This document shows, piece after piece, positions 10,161 through 25,090 of a DNA stretch of 64,000 nucleotides. Both the position numbers and the translations under genes were made by a program. The notes below the pieces were generated by a model. The model did not search any database. It saw only the letters and a list, made by a program, of their open reading frames with translations, and was not told the DNA's origin. Source of the stretch: Valencia hispanica (lineage: Eukaryota > Chordata > Actinopteri > Cyprinodontiformes > Valenciidae); assembly GCA_963556495.2 (NCBI GenBank), contig OY747703.1, positions 59,156,296 to 59,220,295 on the forward strand, given 5' to 3'. How positions within the stretch are numbered: position 1 is the first letter of the stretch; each line of letters opens with the position of its first letter.

Positions 10161-11928
10161 AGCAACACTAAGTAAGTTTTGCTCTCTGGGTCCCCCTACA
10201 GTTGGGAAAAAGGTATTGTTTTCTACTACTGTCGTAAAATCTGTTATGGTTACTGTAGTAACTTGCGTAAAGACTGACTGATTGATTTCACCGTTCAGGA
10301 ACTTTATTTCGTTCTTAACAACGTTACACTTTCACAATCAAGACTGGAACATAACAACTGAACTTCTTCTGTGTGGTCTAACATGTTACTCACTCTTAAC
10401 AACAGAATATTGCTGCCACCTAGTGGACCAGCGGATGAACAAGTTTAAACTACTTGCCCAGTTATTACAGTTACACCAGGGGATTCACGTACATTGAAAA
10501 GCGATACCCTCTAACGTTACAGATTTTCACGTCTTGGGCAGCCTTCGTTGCGTGTCATATGTCTTCATCCCAGGTACATTTTCTATATTTCAACATGTCA
10601 TATGTACAGAGACATAGAGCTGTCAGCCATAAAATAAAGAAATGAGACCGTATCATGTTATACCCTGATAGTTTCAAGTTGTTTTCACGTTTTTACAATA
10701 AACTATCACGTTATAACTTGATACGGTCTAATTTCTTTATTATATGGCTGACAGCTCTGTTCTGATGATCTGTGCTACCTCCTCAGAATGTCTCACCGTA
10801 GCCCATCTGTCGGTGCTACCCCTTGAAAAGCATGTTTATATCCCGAAAACAACAACTGTTAGCTTTGATGTTAAACATAATCATCGGAAAATATTTTTCA
10901 AGTGACGGGATTGAAGTAGCAGTTTAGCAGTAATGTCTGACATAGCAAAAAATTATGAATAACGAAAACATTTCTTTCAATCCACAGATCATGCTACCCG
11001 TTTAATATAAAGCTAAAACTAGCACATAAAGATGCACTAAAAACCATGATCAGAATATCCTATCTGTTAAATAGGCCTATAGAGAAATAGCACATTCTGG
11101 AAATCTGTTATTAGTTTGTAAAGCAGCTAATGAATATATACCAAGCCAGTAAGACGTAGAGCAGATAGCAGTATTATTACTCCAAAATATTAAAATGTAG
11201 TATGATTAGAAGCACAAATAGCCCGCAAAATACACCGCATTTACTCTACGTCTCTAATTAATGGGACTTGTTTATGCAGTGTAACGATATCACAGAAGTG
11301 AAACTAACATACAAGGGCTGTCATGTAAACTTAAAACTAGTAGTTTAAGGAAAGCCTTAAAATATTTTGAATAAAAATTAGCCAGTAATAAAATAATTTG
11401 AATAAAACTCACAGTAAACTTCAAAGAAATAAAACAGACTAAATGGATCTTCCAGGTAGGAATTCTTGATGACAGATTTGCTGAGTAAGCGAATTGTGAA
11501 GTAACATGGAAATGTGCATGTGCAGTGCTACAGGGTAGCACGGTTTGAGGGGTAGCACAGATAGTCGGAACACCGGCGTACAGATGAATACAATTTTGGC
11601 TCCGTCATGATGACAATTGTTCAAGCTACCTGCTGCTAGGTATCTTCCATTTATATGTACCTGCAGAGGACGCTCCACCCAGAGAGCCTTGCAGGATGTT
11701 CCACCTATCGGCTTTTGTGAAGCCTGCCGTAAAGCAAGTCGCATTTGTAGTCTCATTTGAACTAGAAAACCGCTACCCGATGACCCAAACTTACATAGTG
11801 CTGTTATGGCCAATAGAGGGCCGCAAAGCAAATGTGGAAGTGCCGTTTCACCCTGTTATGAGTTGATGAACCACTGACACGAGTTCTGAAACGTTATTTT
11901 AAGGTAAAAATAACTCTTTAGTGTTGCT
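10161..11928. mobile_element. 1768-bp TTAA-flanked DNA transposon (non-autonomous)
   Basis: TTAA sits at both borders (10157-10160 and 11929-11932). Inside, the ends mirror each other: agcaacactaagtaa on the left, and agcaacactaaagag as the reverse complement of the right end. TTAA duplications are a mark of piggyBac and Kolobok elements. No transposase can be read; the 130-codon minus-strand opening at 11439-11831 shows no transposase motif. An internal hairpin lies at 10616-10758. The phrase gg-tagcac/gctacc recurs inside. Confidence 0.7.
10616..10758. repeat. Long inverted repeat (about 59-base arms)
   Basis: The left arm 10616-10674 (agagctgtcagccat ... gatagttt) and right arm 10700-10758 (aaactatc ... 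atggctgacagctct) pair over almost their whole length with a few mismatches around a 25-base loop. It lies inside the TTAA element. It may be a nested foldback element or a structural part of the host element. Confidence 0.8.
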
Positions 11929-12209
11929 TTAATATGCTGTGCAAGAGACAGAACATCAGTTATTCTGTTTTTGCTTTTTCTGTCTAAAGGAAAAGGAAAG
12001 CAAAGCAAAGCTGTAATTCATAACTTTGGACAATGATACAATTAATTAGTTGGTGTCCTAGCACTTATCCCTGAGTAACACCTGGAGGTTTTATTTTTTG
12101 TTGAATGAAAAATGTCAGCCCTAATTCCTGTCACACTATTTATGAATAAAGCCACTAATCCAACAAAAAATGTCCAAAAATTCTGGGAATTGAAGGACAC
12201 AACAATTAA

Positions 12210-12775
12210 AGGCTCGTTTATGCATCTCCATCTGCGGAGGAGCGGAGACACGCAGCACCATTATCCGTCGACGAAAGGGCAAGACGGCAACATCAAACGC
12301 AACGGAGAGCGCACGTCTGTGATTGATCAGCCCAACATCAGCCCGACATCATTTCACCAGAACGGTGATCCATAGTCGATGTAATCAGTAGTCATTGCAA
12401 GGCCAGTTGATCTAATCTGGTCTTTAGGTGATGTTGAACACTAGGAGGTGTAGAGAACAACAAAACAGACGCTGGGTTTGTTTTTAGAGGATTCTATGAG
12501 CTGCACTTCTAGTAAGAAGCTTTCCAGCTCAATCAAAACTCGCTCTCTGTCGGCCATTTCTCCTTGAGTGGATGTGCGTTTACAAGCTGAAGTAAATAAA
12601 CTGTTCGTCGATCAGAGAGGTCACTGCAATGGTAGACAGACCCACCCGAAAAGGTCTCCGTCCCCTGCTGTCCTGGAGGGGAATTGCTTTGCAACAATGG
12701 AGAAGCATAAAAGGAAAACATCGCTGTCAATACGTGTGGGTGCAAACTTGCTGACGGCGAAGTATAAACTACGCT
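12210..12775 (-). mobile_element. Harbinger-type MITE, copy 1
   Basis: The element is flanked by TAA on both sides (12207-12209, 12776-12778). Its ends are related: aggctcgtttatgcatctcc on the left, and agcgtagtttatacttcgcc as the reverse complement of the right. It is 566 bp and matches 25091-25753 along its length in the opposite orientation. Shared words include gagaacaacaaaacag, gtgtagagaac and gtaatcagtagtca. A three-base TWA duplication fits PIF/Harbinger. No transposase frame is preserved. Confidence 0.7.
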
Positions 12776-12905
12776 TAATAAGTATAACAGAACAAAGGCA
12801 CAGATCTGGAAAGGTGCTGAAAAAACTGAGAGGGACTTAAGCTGTAGGTGGTGATTAAGAACAAGCTGGAGCTGAGGGACATAAAATGTCCACAGACTAA
12901 GGAAC
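12776..12905 (-). repeat. Flank shared by both Harbinger-type MITE copies
   Basis: This stretch matches the reverse complement of 24440-24572 (ctcagctccagcttgttc, aatcaccacctacag, cagcacctttccagatctg). It therefore accompanies the MITE in both places although it lies outside the terminal repeats. In copy 2 about 510 extra bases separate it from the MITE. Either the MITE landed in an older repeat or both belong to one larger element. Confidence 0.6.
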
Positions 12906-14908
12906 AATACAGGGAAATTAGTTAAATAAGCTGAACATTACAAAAAACTGAACAAATATGAAAGAGAAACAAAACTCCAAATCGATGGGATCCTGACACA
13001 GATGTAAAGCCAAAGACACTGACAGGTCAGAATATGTCATTTGATGAGTCAAAGAGGTAGTTTCTGTTGAGTTTATCTCCTAAGAACATCCGTGTGAGTT
13101 AGTAAAGTCATCATGTTTGACATTCAATAAAAATTGCAAAAGAGATTTCAGACAAAGGTTTTTTTTTCCTTCATGTTTTCCAAAAAAGCTCCAGCTTCCC
13201 CACAGCTAAAAACAGAGCGACACCTCCTCATCTTCAGCTTCACAGAGTATTTGCTCTGACGGAACTGGGACTCTGTGTGGTTGTGGTTGAAGTGCAACCA
13301 TCTCTTTTCTCTCACGGTGGTGTTTGAGCTGCAGGCTGAACAATGGCTGATCGTGAGATAAGTCAGTTTCAGCTTTGACCTCAAAGTTTTGCTGACGTCA
13401 GTCAGACTCTCAGGTAGAAGAAGAGCAGCGTTCAGGTGTTTCAGATGTGTTTCAGTGTTTTCTGATCTACCCTAACCCTAACCCATCGACCAACTGAAGC
13501 AAAGCAAACACACCCAGAGGTGGAGCTCATCCAGAGGTGGGAAATCAGGTTCTTCTCACCAACAGGTTGGTGTGAATAAAGTGGTTATGCTGCTGTTGGT
13601 GGTGAGAGCTGTCAAGTCTGGCTGCTGGCCGAGCTGCTTCTTGTGGTCTGTCACCTGAAGCTGTGAACACTCTGCATGTTGGGTCTGTTTAAAGAGTCCT
13701 GCTCTGGTTCTATATAATCTGATGCCTACAGACCCTTCCTCCTCCATCTACAGTTAACCAGCCCTTCATTCAGCCTGCAACCCTGCATATGATGGACGGT
13801 TACAGAAAATGCATGGATGGATGATAAACATTGAAGGCCCCTCCCCCTTCAGGAGCATTTCCTCCCTCCTGACCCAGCCTAACGTCACCTATTGTGATGT
13901 GATCTCGTTTAAAAGTCACGTCTCCATCCTGCCTTTCAGTCAGATGTTCCTGTGTTTTTCTTCTCCATCCTGATCTCTGCCTGTTTCACAGCTGCTTTCA
14001 CAGCTTAACAAATCCACAACCACCATCATGGCATCGCTCAACACATTGATTATAAGTCTGGACACTTTCAGTAGATGGAAACTTGATCTCAGAACAACAG
14101 GTGGTGGGAACCTGCCACACAGGTGAAGGTCAACATGCGACGTCTGATATGACTGAGTAAATAGTATTAGAGCATGAAGGTTCCATTTACTGTTTATGGT
14201 GTTTTTGTTCCTCTTTTTTTTAAACTGTCTGAAAAGTACCACCTGTCTCCCCCTGGCTATAAATGGGCACTGAGCAAACACAGAGCTATTTATCATTTGT
14301 CATTACCTCTAACCGACTCCCCTGTAATAAAGGAAGAAACTCACAGTATGTAAATACAGTAAAACGTCAGATAAGGGGACAATGAGACCATAGAGCTCTA
14401 TAGCAAACGGACACTGAAGGAAAAGATGGAGCTCTGCAAACCTTAAGGAAAATATAGGAAAAATTTTTTTGGGGCTTTTAGACTAAAGATATTGAGAAAT
14501 ATTTAAATAATTAGAAACAGTTTTTTCAGACATATCCAAATAGTTCACAGCATTCTTATCTCTGATCCAGTTAAATCAGCATATTCAAAGCACATTCCTA
14601 TGACTTACAGCTATGATCTGCAGTTTTCCCAGGAGCTCAGCCTCTTCATCGACTCAGGGTCCAAAACTCAACACCGCGATGGTTTCAGGTGCTGCAGAAC
14701 CCAAAAACATCACATTAAAACAAGATTTAATTGGAAAAAGCTTGAAACTAACCAGAGAGCAAAGAGAATCCAAACCAAAGGTAATGAGGTAAACATGCAT
14801 AAAAACAGGTCTGTAACCAGAACCAGGGTCCAAAACAGTAGGAGCTGACCAGGAGGGTCCGAATAACAGACTGCAGCTGAGAGAGAATCAGAGAGCTGGA
14901 GAAAACTG
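12906..14908. other. Unassigned intergenic sequence
   Basis: No exon or element is recognised. Points to note are a short ccctaaccctaaccc run at 13470-13484 and a ggatggatga run near 13813. Several open stretches of 60 to 118 codons on the minus strand (13148-14296) have no domain features. Confidence 0.4.
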
Positions 14909-15180
14909 TTTTTGACCCGATTGGAAGATCAGAACCTGTAGCAGTCATGTAACTTGATACCTTACATTTTTTATTTTATTTTGAAAGTACCAAATCTAGC
15001 ATTTCCTCCATTTTATTGTGAAGTGTTTATTTATTTATTTAATTTTTTTGGATCCCAGTAATTGGACCCACTTTTTATTTAGCTTATTCTCTGTTTTCCC
15101 CTGTGTCTCATGACTCCTCAGTGGTTTCTCCATGCTTATCTCCACTCTGTAAACAGGTCACCATGGTTACTGTACAAGGT
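14909..15180 (+). repeat. Duplicated segment, copy 1
   Basis: About 270 bases from tttgacccgattggaagatc to ccatggttactgtac reappear at 29821-30050 in the same orientation with small indels. The shared part includes gtagcagtcatgtaacttga and tttttatttagcttattctc. It could be a segmental duplication or an unrecognised repeat family; only two copies are seen. Confidence 0.75.
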
Positions 15181-15242
15181 TTCTGGGGGGAACTTTGTCT
15201 ACAAACAGTCCCAACAAATGTGTTTTTACACAAACAGTTTAA

Positions 15243-15627
15243 TTCATCCATCCATCCATCCATTTTCCATACCCGTCCATCCTATGTAGGGTTGCGGGGC
15301 GGCTGGTGCCTATCTCCAGCAGTCAAGGGGCGAGAGGCGGGGTACACCCTGGACAGGTCGCCAGTCCATCGCAGGGAAACACAGAGACATACAGGACAAA
15401 CAACCATGTACGCACACACTCATACCTAAGGGGAATTTAGAGCAACCAATTCACCTAACAGTCATGTTTTTGGACTGTGGGAGGAAGCCGGAGTACCCGG
15501 AGAGAACCCACGCATGCACAGGGAGAACATGCAAACTCCATGCAGAAAGACCCCAGGCTGGGATTTGAACCCAGGACCTTCTTGCTGCAAGGCAACAGTG
15601 CTACCAACTGCGCCACTGTGCAGCCCC
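15243..15627 (+). repeat. Dispersed repeat R2, copy 1
   Basis: Begins with ccatccatccatcc, then gggttgcggggcggctgg, caggtcgccagtccatc, ggactgtgggaggaagcc, agggagaacatgcaaactcc and gaacccaggaccttcttgct, and ends tgcgccactgtgcagcccc. I know this word order as a very common teleost interspersed repeat, but cannot give its class. Related copies are at 48935-49206 and, partly, 24905-25060. Confidence 0.75.
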
Positions 15628-15838
15628 AGTTTAATTCAATTCAATTCAATTCAATTCAGTTTATCTATATAGCGCCAATTCACAACAGATGTGATCTCAA
15701 GGCTCTTAACAAGAAGTCATTTCAATACATTTATACAAACGTTCCAATCAGTTAAAAAGTTTCCTATTTAAGGAATCCCAGCAGATTGCGTCAGTCATTG
15801 GCGTGAGGTTGGGCCCCGTTGATGCAGACTTTCCAAGT
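15628..15838 (-). repeat. Dispersed repeat R1, copy C
   Basis: A reversed copy starting with five ttcaa units and running to gatgcagactttcca. It abuts R2 copy 1. It reads ctatttaaggaatccc straight through where copy A has its 88-bp insertion. Confidence 0.8.
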
Positions 15839-19374
<3,536 letters not shown>

Positions 19375-20155
19375 TCAAATCAATTCAGTTTATTTCTATA
19401 GTGCAGATTCACAACAGATGTCGTCTCAAGGCACTTTACAAGAAAAGTCATTTCAGTGCAATCATACAAACACTCCAATCAGTTTAGAGTTTTAGTTTCA
19501 TATCTAAGGAATCCCAGCAGATCGCATCGAGTCATTGACTTGAAGCTGTGCCCTGTTGATGCAGACTTCAAACCACACCAATCCTTCATACTGAGCAAGC
19601 ATGTAGCGACAGTGGAGAGGAAAAACTCCCCTTTAACAGAAAGAAACCTCCGGCAGAACCAGAACCACAACCTGGCTCAATACGAGCGGCCATCTGCCAC
19701 GACCGTCTGGGGGCTCAAGAATAGAGCAGAGACTCAGAAAGAACAAAAGATCTGATATAAGAGAACTTTCTATATTAACGAAAGTAAAAAGTTGATAACA
19801 GGACATGGAGGATGCTCAGTTACTGGGAGCATCATCCCAGTCGATGCCCCCCGTCCAACAGGGCATTGCAGCCAAGCAGGATACCAGACCAGGTGGAGCT
19901 TCTATGGAGAGAAAAACACTGAGAGAACACAAAGTTAACAGTTGAAATAACAGCAAATAATACAACTGGAGAGTAGTAGGAGAGAAAAGTAGCAGAGTGA
20001 AGAAAAGTGTTCAGTCTTTCCTCCAGCAGTCTAAGCCTATAGCAGCATAACTACAGAGATAGCTCAGGATGACCTTAGCCACTCTAACTATAAGCTTTAT
20101 CAAAAAGGAAAGTTTTAAGCCTGGCCTTAAAAGTAAACAGAGTGTCTGCCTCACG
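19375..20155 (-). repeat. Dispersed repeat R1, copy D (long)
   Basis: A reversed copy from atcaattcagtttatttc to gtctgcctcacgaggc. It covers the R1 blocks in order: ctcatactgagcaagcatg, aactcccctttaacag, ccatctgccacgaccgtctg, gcatcatcccagtcgatgcc, gatagctcaggatgacctta and gtaaacagagtgtctgcctc. Copy G (47218-48135) continues further and shows the family extends past this end. Confidence 0.8.
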
Positions 20156-20405
20156 AGGCTCTGAAAGTTTGTGTCACTAAGTGCATCAACACAGTTTGAA
20201 GAAGTATCTGGACTCCTGAATATGGTTGGTTGTTCTCTAACAATTTTTGTGGGATGGATCTCTTAGATTCTGCAGAATCTAAACGGTCCAACAGCTGGTG
20301 TTGCTTCATGGATGCTTCACTGATCCAGCTCCATGGCAACAAGGTTAATTAGCGGTGAGTAATCAAGCTGTCCTCTCCAAGGCGACATCACCACAACAGA
20401 GCATG

Positions 20406-21089
20406 CACTCAGCAGCCACTTTCTTAAGTACACCTGTTCAACTGAATCGGTCAATCAAATGGCAGCAGGTCAATACGTTTAGATATCTAGACTCTGAACG
20501 TAGCAATACTTGTTGGTGCCAGACTGGTCTGGACTGGTCTGGTCTCAGTATTTCAGAACCTGCTGATATTCTGGGGGTTTAAACTCACAACCTTCTTTCT
20601 GAAAAGGCTCTGAAAAGGTTAAAAATATTTCCAATAAGCAGCAGTGGACTAAAATGTCTTGTTGATGTCAGAGGACAACAGGCAGACTGGTTCAGGCTGC
20701 AGGTGGTGGTGGTGTTATGGTATGTGGGATAGTTTCTTACTATCTCCATCCCCTTACTTCCAGCAGGATAAAGGACCATGTCACAAAGCTCTGATCCTCA
20801 GATCCTCTTCCACTGGTTTCTGGAACAACTGTTCTCCAGTGGGCTCCACAGTGATCAGATCTCAGAAGCTTTGGTTGGTAGTGAAACAGGAGCTTCTCCT
20901 CTTGGATGAGCAGCCACCAAATCTGCAGGATCTGAGAGATGCCATCATGTAAGTATAAACCAGAATCGCTGAGGAATGTTTCTGAAACCTTGTTGAATCT
21001 TTGCCACAAAGATTGAAAGTAGTTATGAAGGAAAAAGGGTTTCCAACCCAGTACTAGCAGGGTGTACCTAATAAACTGCCTAGTGAGTG
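20406..21089 (+). mobile_element. Tc1-like transposon, internally deleted
   Basis: The ends mirror each other: cactcagcagccactttctt on the left, and cactcactaggcagtttatt as the reverse complement of the right. The interior matches Tc1-type transposase in pieces: a SISEPADIL-like helix-turn-helix stretch, KCLVDVRGQ, VQAGGGGVMVCG-like, YFQQDKGPCHKA carrying the second catalytic Asp, and PNLQDLRDAIM. At about 690 bases it is roughly half the usual length, and the part with the first catalytic Asp is gone. Where the catalytic Glu is expected the sequence reads RSQKLWLVVKQE, so that residue has been lost. Frames are also broken. It is a dead DD34E-type element. Confidence 0.75.
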
Positions 21090-22744
21090 ATAAATAGCTT
21101 AAAAATTCAGCATGAAGCAAAGTCCTCCATCAGCAGGAGAAACAACTTCTAGAAGCTCTTCATTTTCTGCTTCCGTTCCCCCCATTATGCTCATTCTTTG
21201 AGGAGAATCTGAAAGCGAAACCTTTCTGCTCTCTGATAAATGATTGTTTTGCTCTCAGCAGAAATTTACAAGGCAAAGCAAACATTTGCATTTTCACATT
21301 TGCATTGGTCTAATAGTGAAGCTTAACTTCAACCATCAGAAACAGACATGGTGAGACTGTTTGAGACTTGAACAATGGAGGGATGGGATTAGTAATCCAG
21401 GCCAGTGATTGGCTGTTTGTGGCTGACATCATTTCCTGACCTTATAAACCAATCCCCTCATCATATTGAGCTTCTCTACCTTCCTCTGTGTTGTCAGATT
21501 CAACTGATATTTTCACCTTTTCAGCCAACAGTTCAGATTCCAGCCAACCAGCTCTAACTCAGAGATGTCTTTACATCTCTACCACAACATGTAAAATATT
21601 ATATCCTCCATAAATCCATCAGAGCAGAGAGCTGCGGCGTGTCACACCCCCATCAGAAACAGGGAAGTCGTTATAATAACACAAGCTTTATTCATTCTGA
21701 GGCATCAGAGGAAATCTGAAAATGAATTGATGTCATCCTGATCCTTCAATCAGCGTAAACCCAGCTCAACAAGTTAGGACCTAAGATCACGAGTTAATGG
21801 TAACTTCTGATCAACTGGAAAACATCTGCAGAGTATGAATGGATTTTCCCATCAGAACCAGTAGGAACCCAAACAAACCTGCAGAGCAACAAACCAACCA
21901 ATGGAAAGAGAAGTGATGGAAAGTTGGTGGGATTTTCTGCAGAGGTGGTTACAGTTTGGTGCTTTGCCTTCACGCTTGATAAGAAGACAAGATGGAACAT
22001 GAATTCATCTCTCAGCACATATTTCATGATTAATGATGGGTGGTTCTGCCAGATGTTCTGATCCATGAAGCTCAGTATCTGCTGCAGCAGGTCTGCAAAT
22101 GTCTGCAGGATTCAACAATCACCTCTGACTTTTAATTTCCATCCAACAGAAATCACAGAAAATATGTTTGCAGTAGTTTTGTACTGAACAGTTATGCTAG
22201 TATTATCCTGTTTGAACCTGATACTGAACTCTTTATTATTAGAGAAGTTGATAAAAGGTCGTGCAGATTGTGACTTTTCTACTGGTGGAATTGACGCGGG
22301 TGTTTAGTTCGTGTGAGAAAGTTGATGTTGTGGTTGGATTCTGCAGAGACAGCGCTCGCTCTGAGGGGATGTGGTGGTCATGTGACTTCTCCACAGTTCG
22401 GCTTTAATGGCTGGACATATGCAGTGCAGCGCCGCTTTTATCCCCCCAGTGAGCACGTCAGGGAACAGGAAGAGCTGTGCGGTTTGACGCTTTCAGTCAG
22501 ACCACTCAATGTTCTATAAACAAAATGAGCTAGTGGGTGACAATAGAGGATAAGAAAGTTTAAACCCCCTCAAAATAAATATTTCAATGCTTCAGAGATC
22601 TGCATATTCATATGTTCAGTTTAAAATAGCTAATAAAAAAAGAGACATAAAGACTTCTGCTAAAACCTGGTTAAAACGTAACAGAGATAAATTTATGCAT
22701 CCCATCTGTAGCCTGTTGGTCTCGATCATAACCTGCTGTTTTTG
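21090..22744. other. Unassigned intergenic sequence
   Basis: No exon or repeat end is recognised. The stretch at 22313-22519 is open for 68 codons without features. Confidence 0.4.
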
Positions 22745-23536
22745 TCTCTTTTCTGTCTTCTCAAAGATTCTTGAACAGATGGCGACTCTCACTGAGCCTG
22801 GTTCTGGTTCTGCTGGAGGTTTCTTCCTGTTTATAGGAGGCGGTTCCTTTGCTCTGTCTCTAAATGCGTCCATCTTCTTAGACTGCTGGAGGACAGACTT
22901 ACCAATTTTCTTCACTCTGCTACTTCCTTTTCTCCTACTACTCTCCAGTTGCATTACAGTACATTCTGTTATTTGGACTGTTAACTTTGTTTTCTCTCAG
23001 TGTTTTTCTCTCCATAGAAGATATACCTGGTCTGGTATCCTGCTTGGCTGCAATGCCCTGTTGGACGGGGGGCATCGACTGGGATGATCCTCCCAGTAAC
23101 TGAACATCCACTGTGTCCTGTTATCAACTTTTTACTTTCTGTAACATAGAAAGTTCTCTTATATCAGATCTTCTGTTCCTTCTGTGTTTCTGCTCTGTCT
23201 TCTCAAACCCCCAGACGGTCGTGGCAGATGGCCGCTCCTACTGAGCCTGGTTCTGTTGGAGGTTTCTTCCTGTTAAAGGGGAGTTTTTCCTCTCCACCGT
23301 CGCTACATGCTTGCTCAGTATGAGGGATTGCTGAAGGATTGCTGTGGTTGGAAAGTCTGCATCAACGGGGCCCAACCTCACGCCAATGACTGACGCAATC
23401 TGCTGGGATTCCTTAAAAAGGAAACTTTTTAACTGATTGGAATGTTTGTATAAATGTATTGAAATGACTTCTTGTTAAGTGCCTTGAGATGACATCTGTT
23501 GTGAATTGGCGCTATATAAATAAACAGAATTGAATT
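22745..23536 (+). repeat. Dispersed repeat R1, copy E (young)
   Basis: The last 600 bases are nearly identical to copy B. The first part (22755-22830) repeats internally the tcttctcaaa ... ctgagcctggttctg ... ggaggtttcttcctgtt block seen again at 23200-23275, so this copy carries a partial internal duplication. It ends in ctatataaataaacagaattg. Confidence 0.85.
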
Positions 23537-23648
23537 CTGGAGGAACAGGTGCAATGCCAAGGATCAGAGCATTTATTTAATGTGGGGAAAGAAAATCACA
23601 AACTAAGAAAAAACTGTTGATTAAAAAGGTTTCTGATGTTTGGACTTC

Positions 23649-23800
23649 AGGGCCCTCATTTGTCAAACGTTCGAAGAAACTGTTCTTTATTCTATCCTAC
23701 AAATGAAATGTAGAATGTTCGTACGAACTGTTAAAATCTGGATTTATCATACATGCGTTTGCCAGTTGTACGCATGTTCCTCATGATCAATCATCGGACA
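23649..23800. mobile_element. Terminal fragment of a DNA element, also seen at 61038
   Basis: Starts agggccctcatttgtcaaac and shares its first 140 or so bases with 61038-61160 (ttctatccta, gaatgttcgtacga, gccagt.gt.cgcatgttcc). The second copy carries a Harbinger-like coding scrap, so this is probably a Harbinger end. Only one end is found here. Confidence 0.5.
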
Positions 23801-24439
23801 GACAGACACCAGATGGTCAACAGGCCTCCCAGTGATCTCCTTGTTACTGGAGAAAAAAACCTTGGTAACTTTTACTTACCTGCGCCTTGTCATTTTTGAG
23901 GAACCTTGTTTCCTGGATGTTAGCCTTCTGGCTCACCTCAGTCTGCTCCATCACTCCTTCTCTGGTCGCCCTCCCGTAAATCACTGACCTCCAAACCTCG
24001 TTAAAGGATCTCCTGCCTGTCCCTTCACTCCAATCCTGGGACAGAAAGAAAATGGATCACTGGCTTACCGCTCTTCTCCTCCCTGCCAACCACAACCACA
24101 GAAGTCTCACCTACCTCTCTGGATCTCCTCCACTCACCAAAACCATAAGATCACATCATCTTTCCAACTTCCCCTTTTCCAGTTATCTAATCTACCAACT
24201 GATGAACTTCCCCATCAGTACCAACCTGACTCCTCTAACTTGACTGCTCCTTCATTGATTCTTTGTGTTTTCAAATAAACCTTTTGAACTTTCTTTGTGT
24301 CCATAATTATTGCCTGCATCAGACTCTCAGATCCTTCACTATGACAACTGATGGCAAACCTGTTGGCACCTGGAGTACTTTCAATGAGGTCAAGATGTCT
24401 GAGGAGATTTTAAAATGTAAACTTAAAATTTTACTGTAT
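23801..24439. other. Unassigned intergenic sequence
   Basis: Cytosine-rich stretch (23880-24250) without a recognisable gene or repeat. Confidence 0.35.
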
Positions 24440-24572
24440 AGTTTCTTATTCTGTGGACATTTTACCACATTTTACGTCCCTCAGCTCCAGCTTGTTCTTA
24501 ATCACCACCTACAGCCCAAGTACCTCTCAGTTTTTTCAGCACCTTTCCAGATCTGTCCCTTTGTTCTGTTCT
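24440..24572 (+). repeat. Flank shared by both Harbinger-type MITE copies (second copy)
   Basis: Matches the reverse complement of 12776-12905. Here it is separated from its MITE by about 510 bases that include part of repeat R2. Confidence 0.6.
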
Positions 24573-24904
24573 ACTTAATTTTTTTTCTTGTTTTTTATAC
24601 CATGGTTTTTTCCCATTATTTATCACCCAGTGCTCCTACCTAGTTCTAGTCCTGGGGTTCTGCTCTCCCTCTGCCAGCCCCAGGAGGGCCCCGCACTGAA
24701 ACCCAAGCCTCCTTCATGCTTGGGGAGTGGGCAGGCCCTTCTTTTCACCTGATGGGGCGGGGTTTCTCCAGCTGGACGTAGCAAGGAAGGATCACGTTAT
24801 TCCAGCCAGATCCTCCCCATCTCTTCAGGCGCCCTGGCTGGCCAGGAGGAGGCAGTATACAGCCCCAGGACTAGTGCACGTTTTTGTGGGAGTAGCTCAC
24901 ATAA

Positions 24905-25060
24905 GCTGCTCAAGGGAACACGGGGAGAACATGCAAACTAGACACAGAAAGGCCCTTTCGCCAACCCCACCCAGGGTGTGGTTGCTGATGATGCAGGGGA
25001 ACAAACACACCCACAGCGTCCCCGGCGGTAATTGAACCCAGGACCTTCTAGCTGTGAAGT
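24905..25060 (+). repeat. Dispersed repeat R2, fragment
   Basis: Contains ggggagaacatgcaaact, gacacagaaaggccc and gaacccaggaccttctagct in the same order as 15243-15627. It is decayed and sits between the MITE and its usual flank. Confidence 0.6.
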
Positions 25061-25090
25061 GAGCTGGTCTACCAGCTTTTAAACTTCTTA

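Noticed and set aside
11439..11831. 130-codon minus-strand open frame
   Set aside because: It is inside the TTAA element, has no domain or start context, and shows no transposase motif.
13470..13484. Interstitial telomeric repeat (ccctaa)n
   Set aside because: Only about two and a half units; too short to mean a fusion point or telomere.
15243..15627. CRISPR-like or tandem array suggested by repeated ccatccatcc and (ttcaa)n words
   Set aside because: These are the ends of two dispersed fish repeats; there are no regular spacers and the genome is eukaryotic.
22587..23087. 166-codon open frame with a hydrophobic middle, resembling a small membrane protein
   Set aside because: It lies across repeat R1 copy E and unrelated upstream sequence. 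Other R1 copies do not keep the frame.
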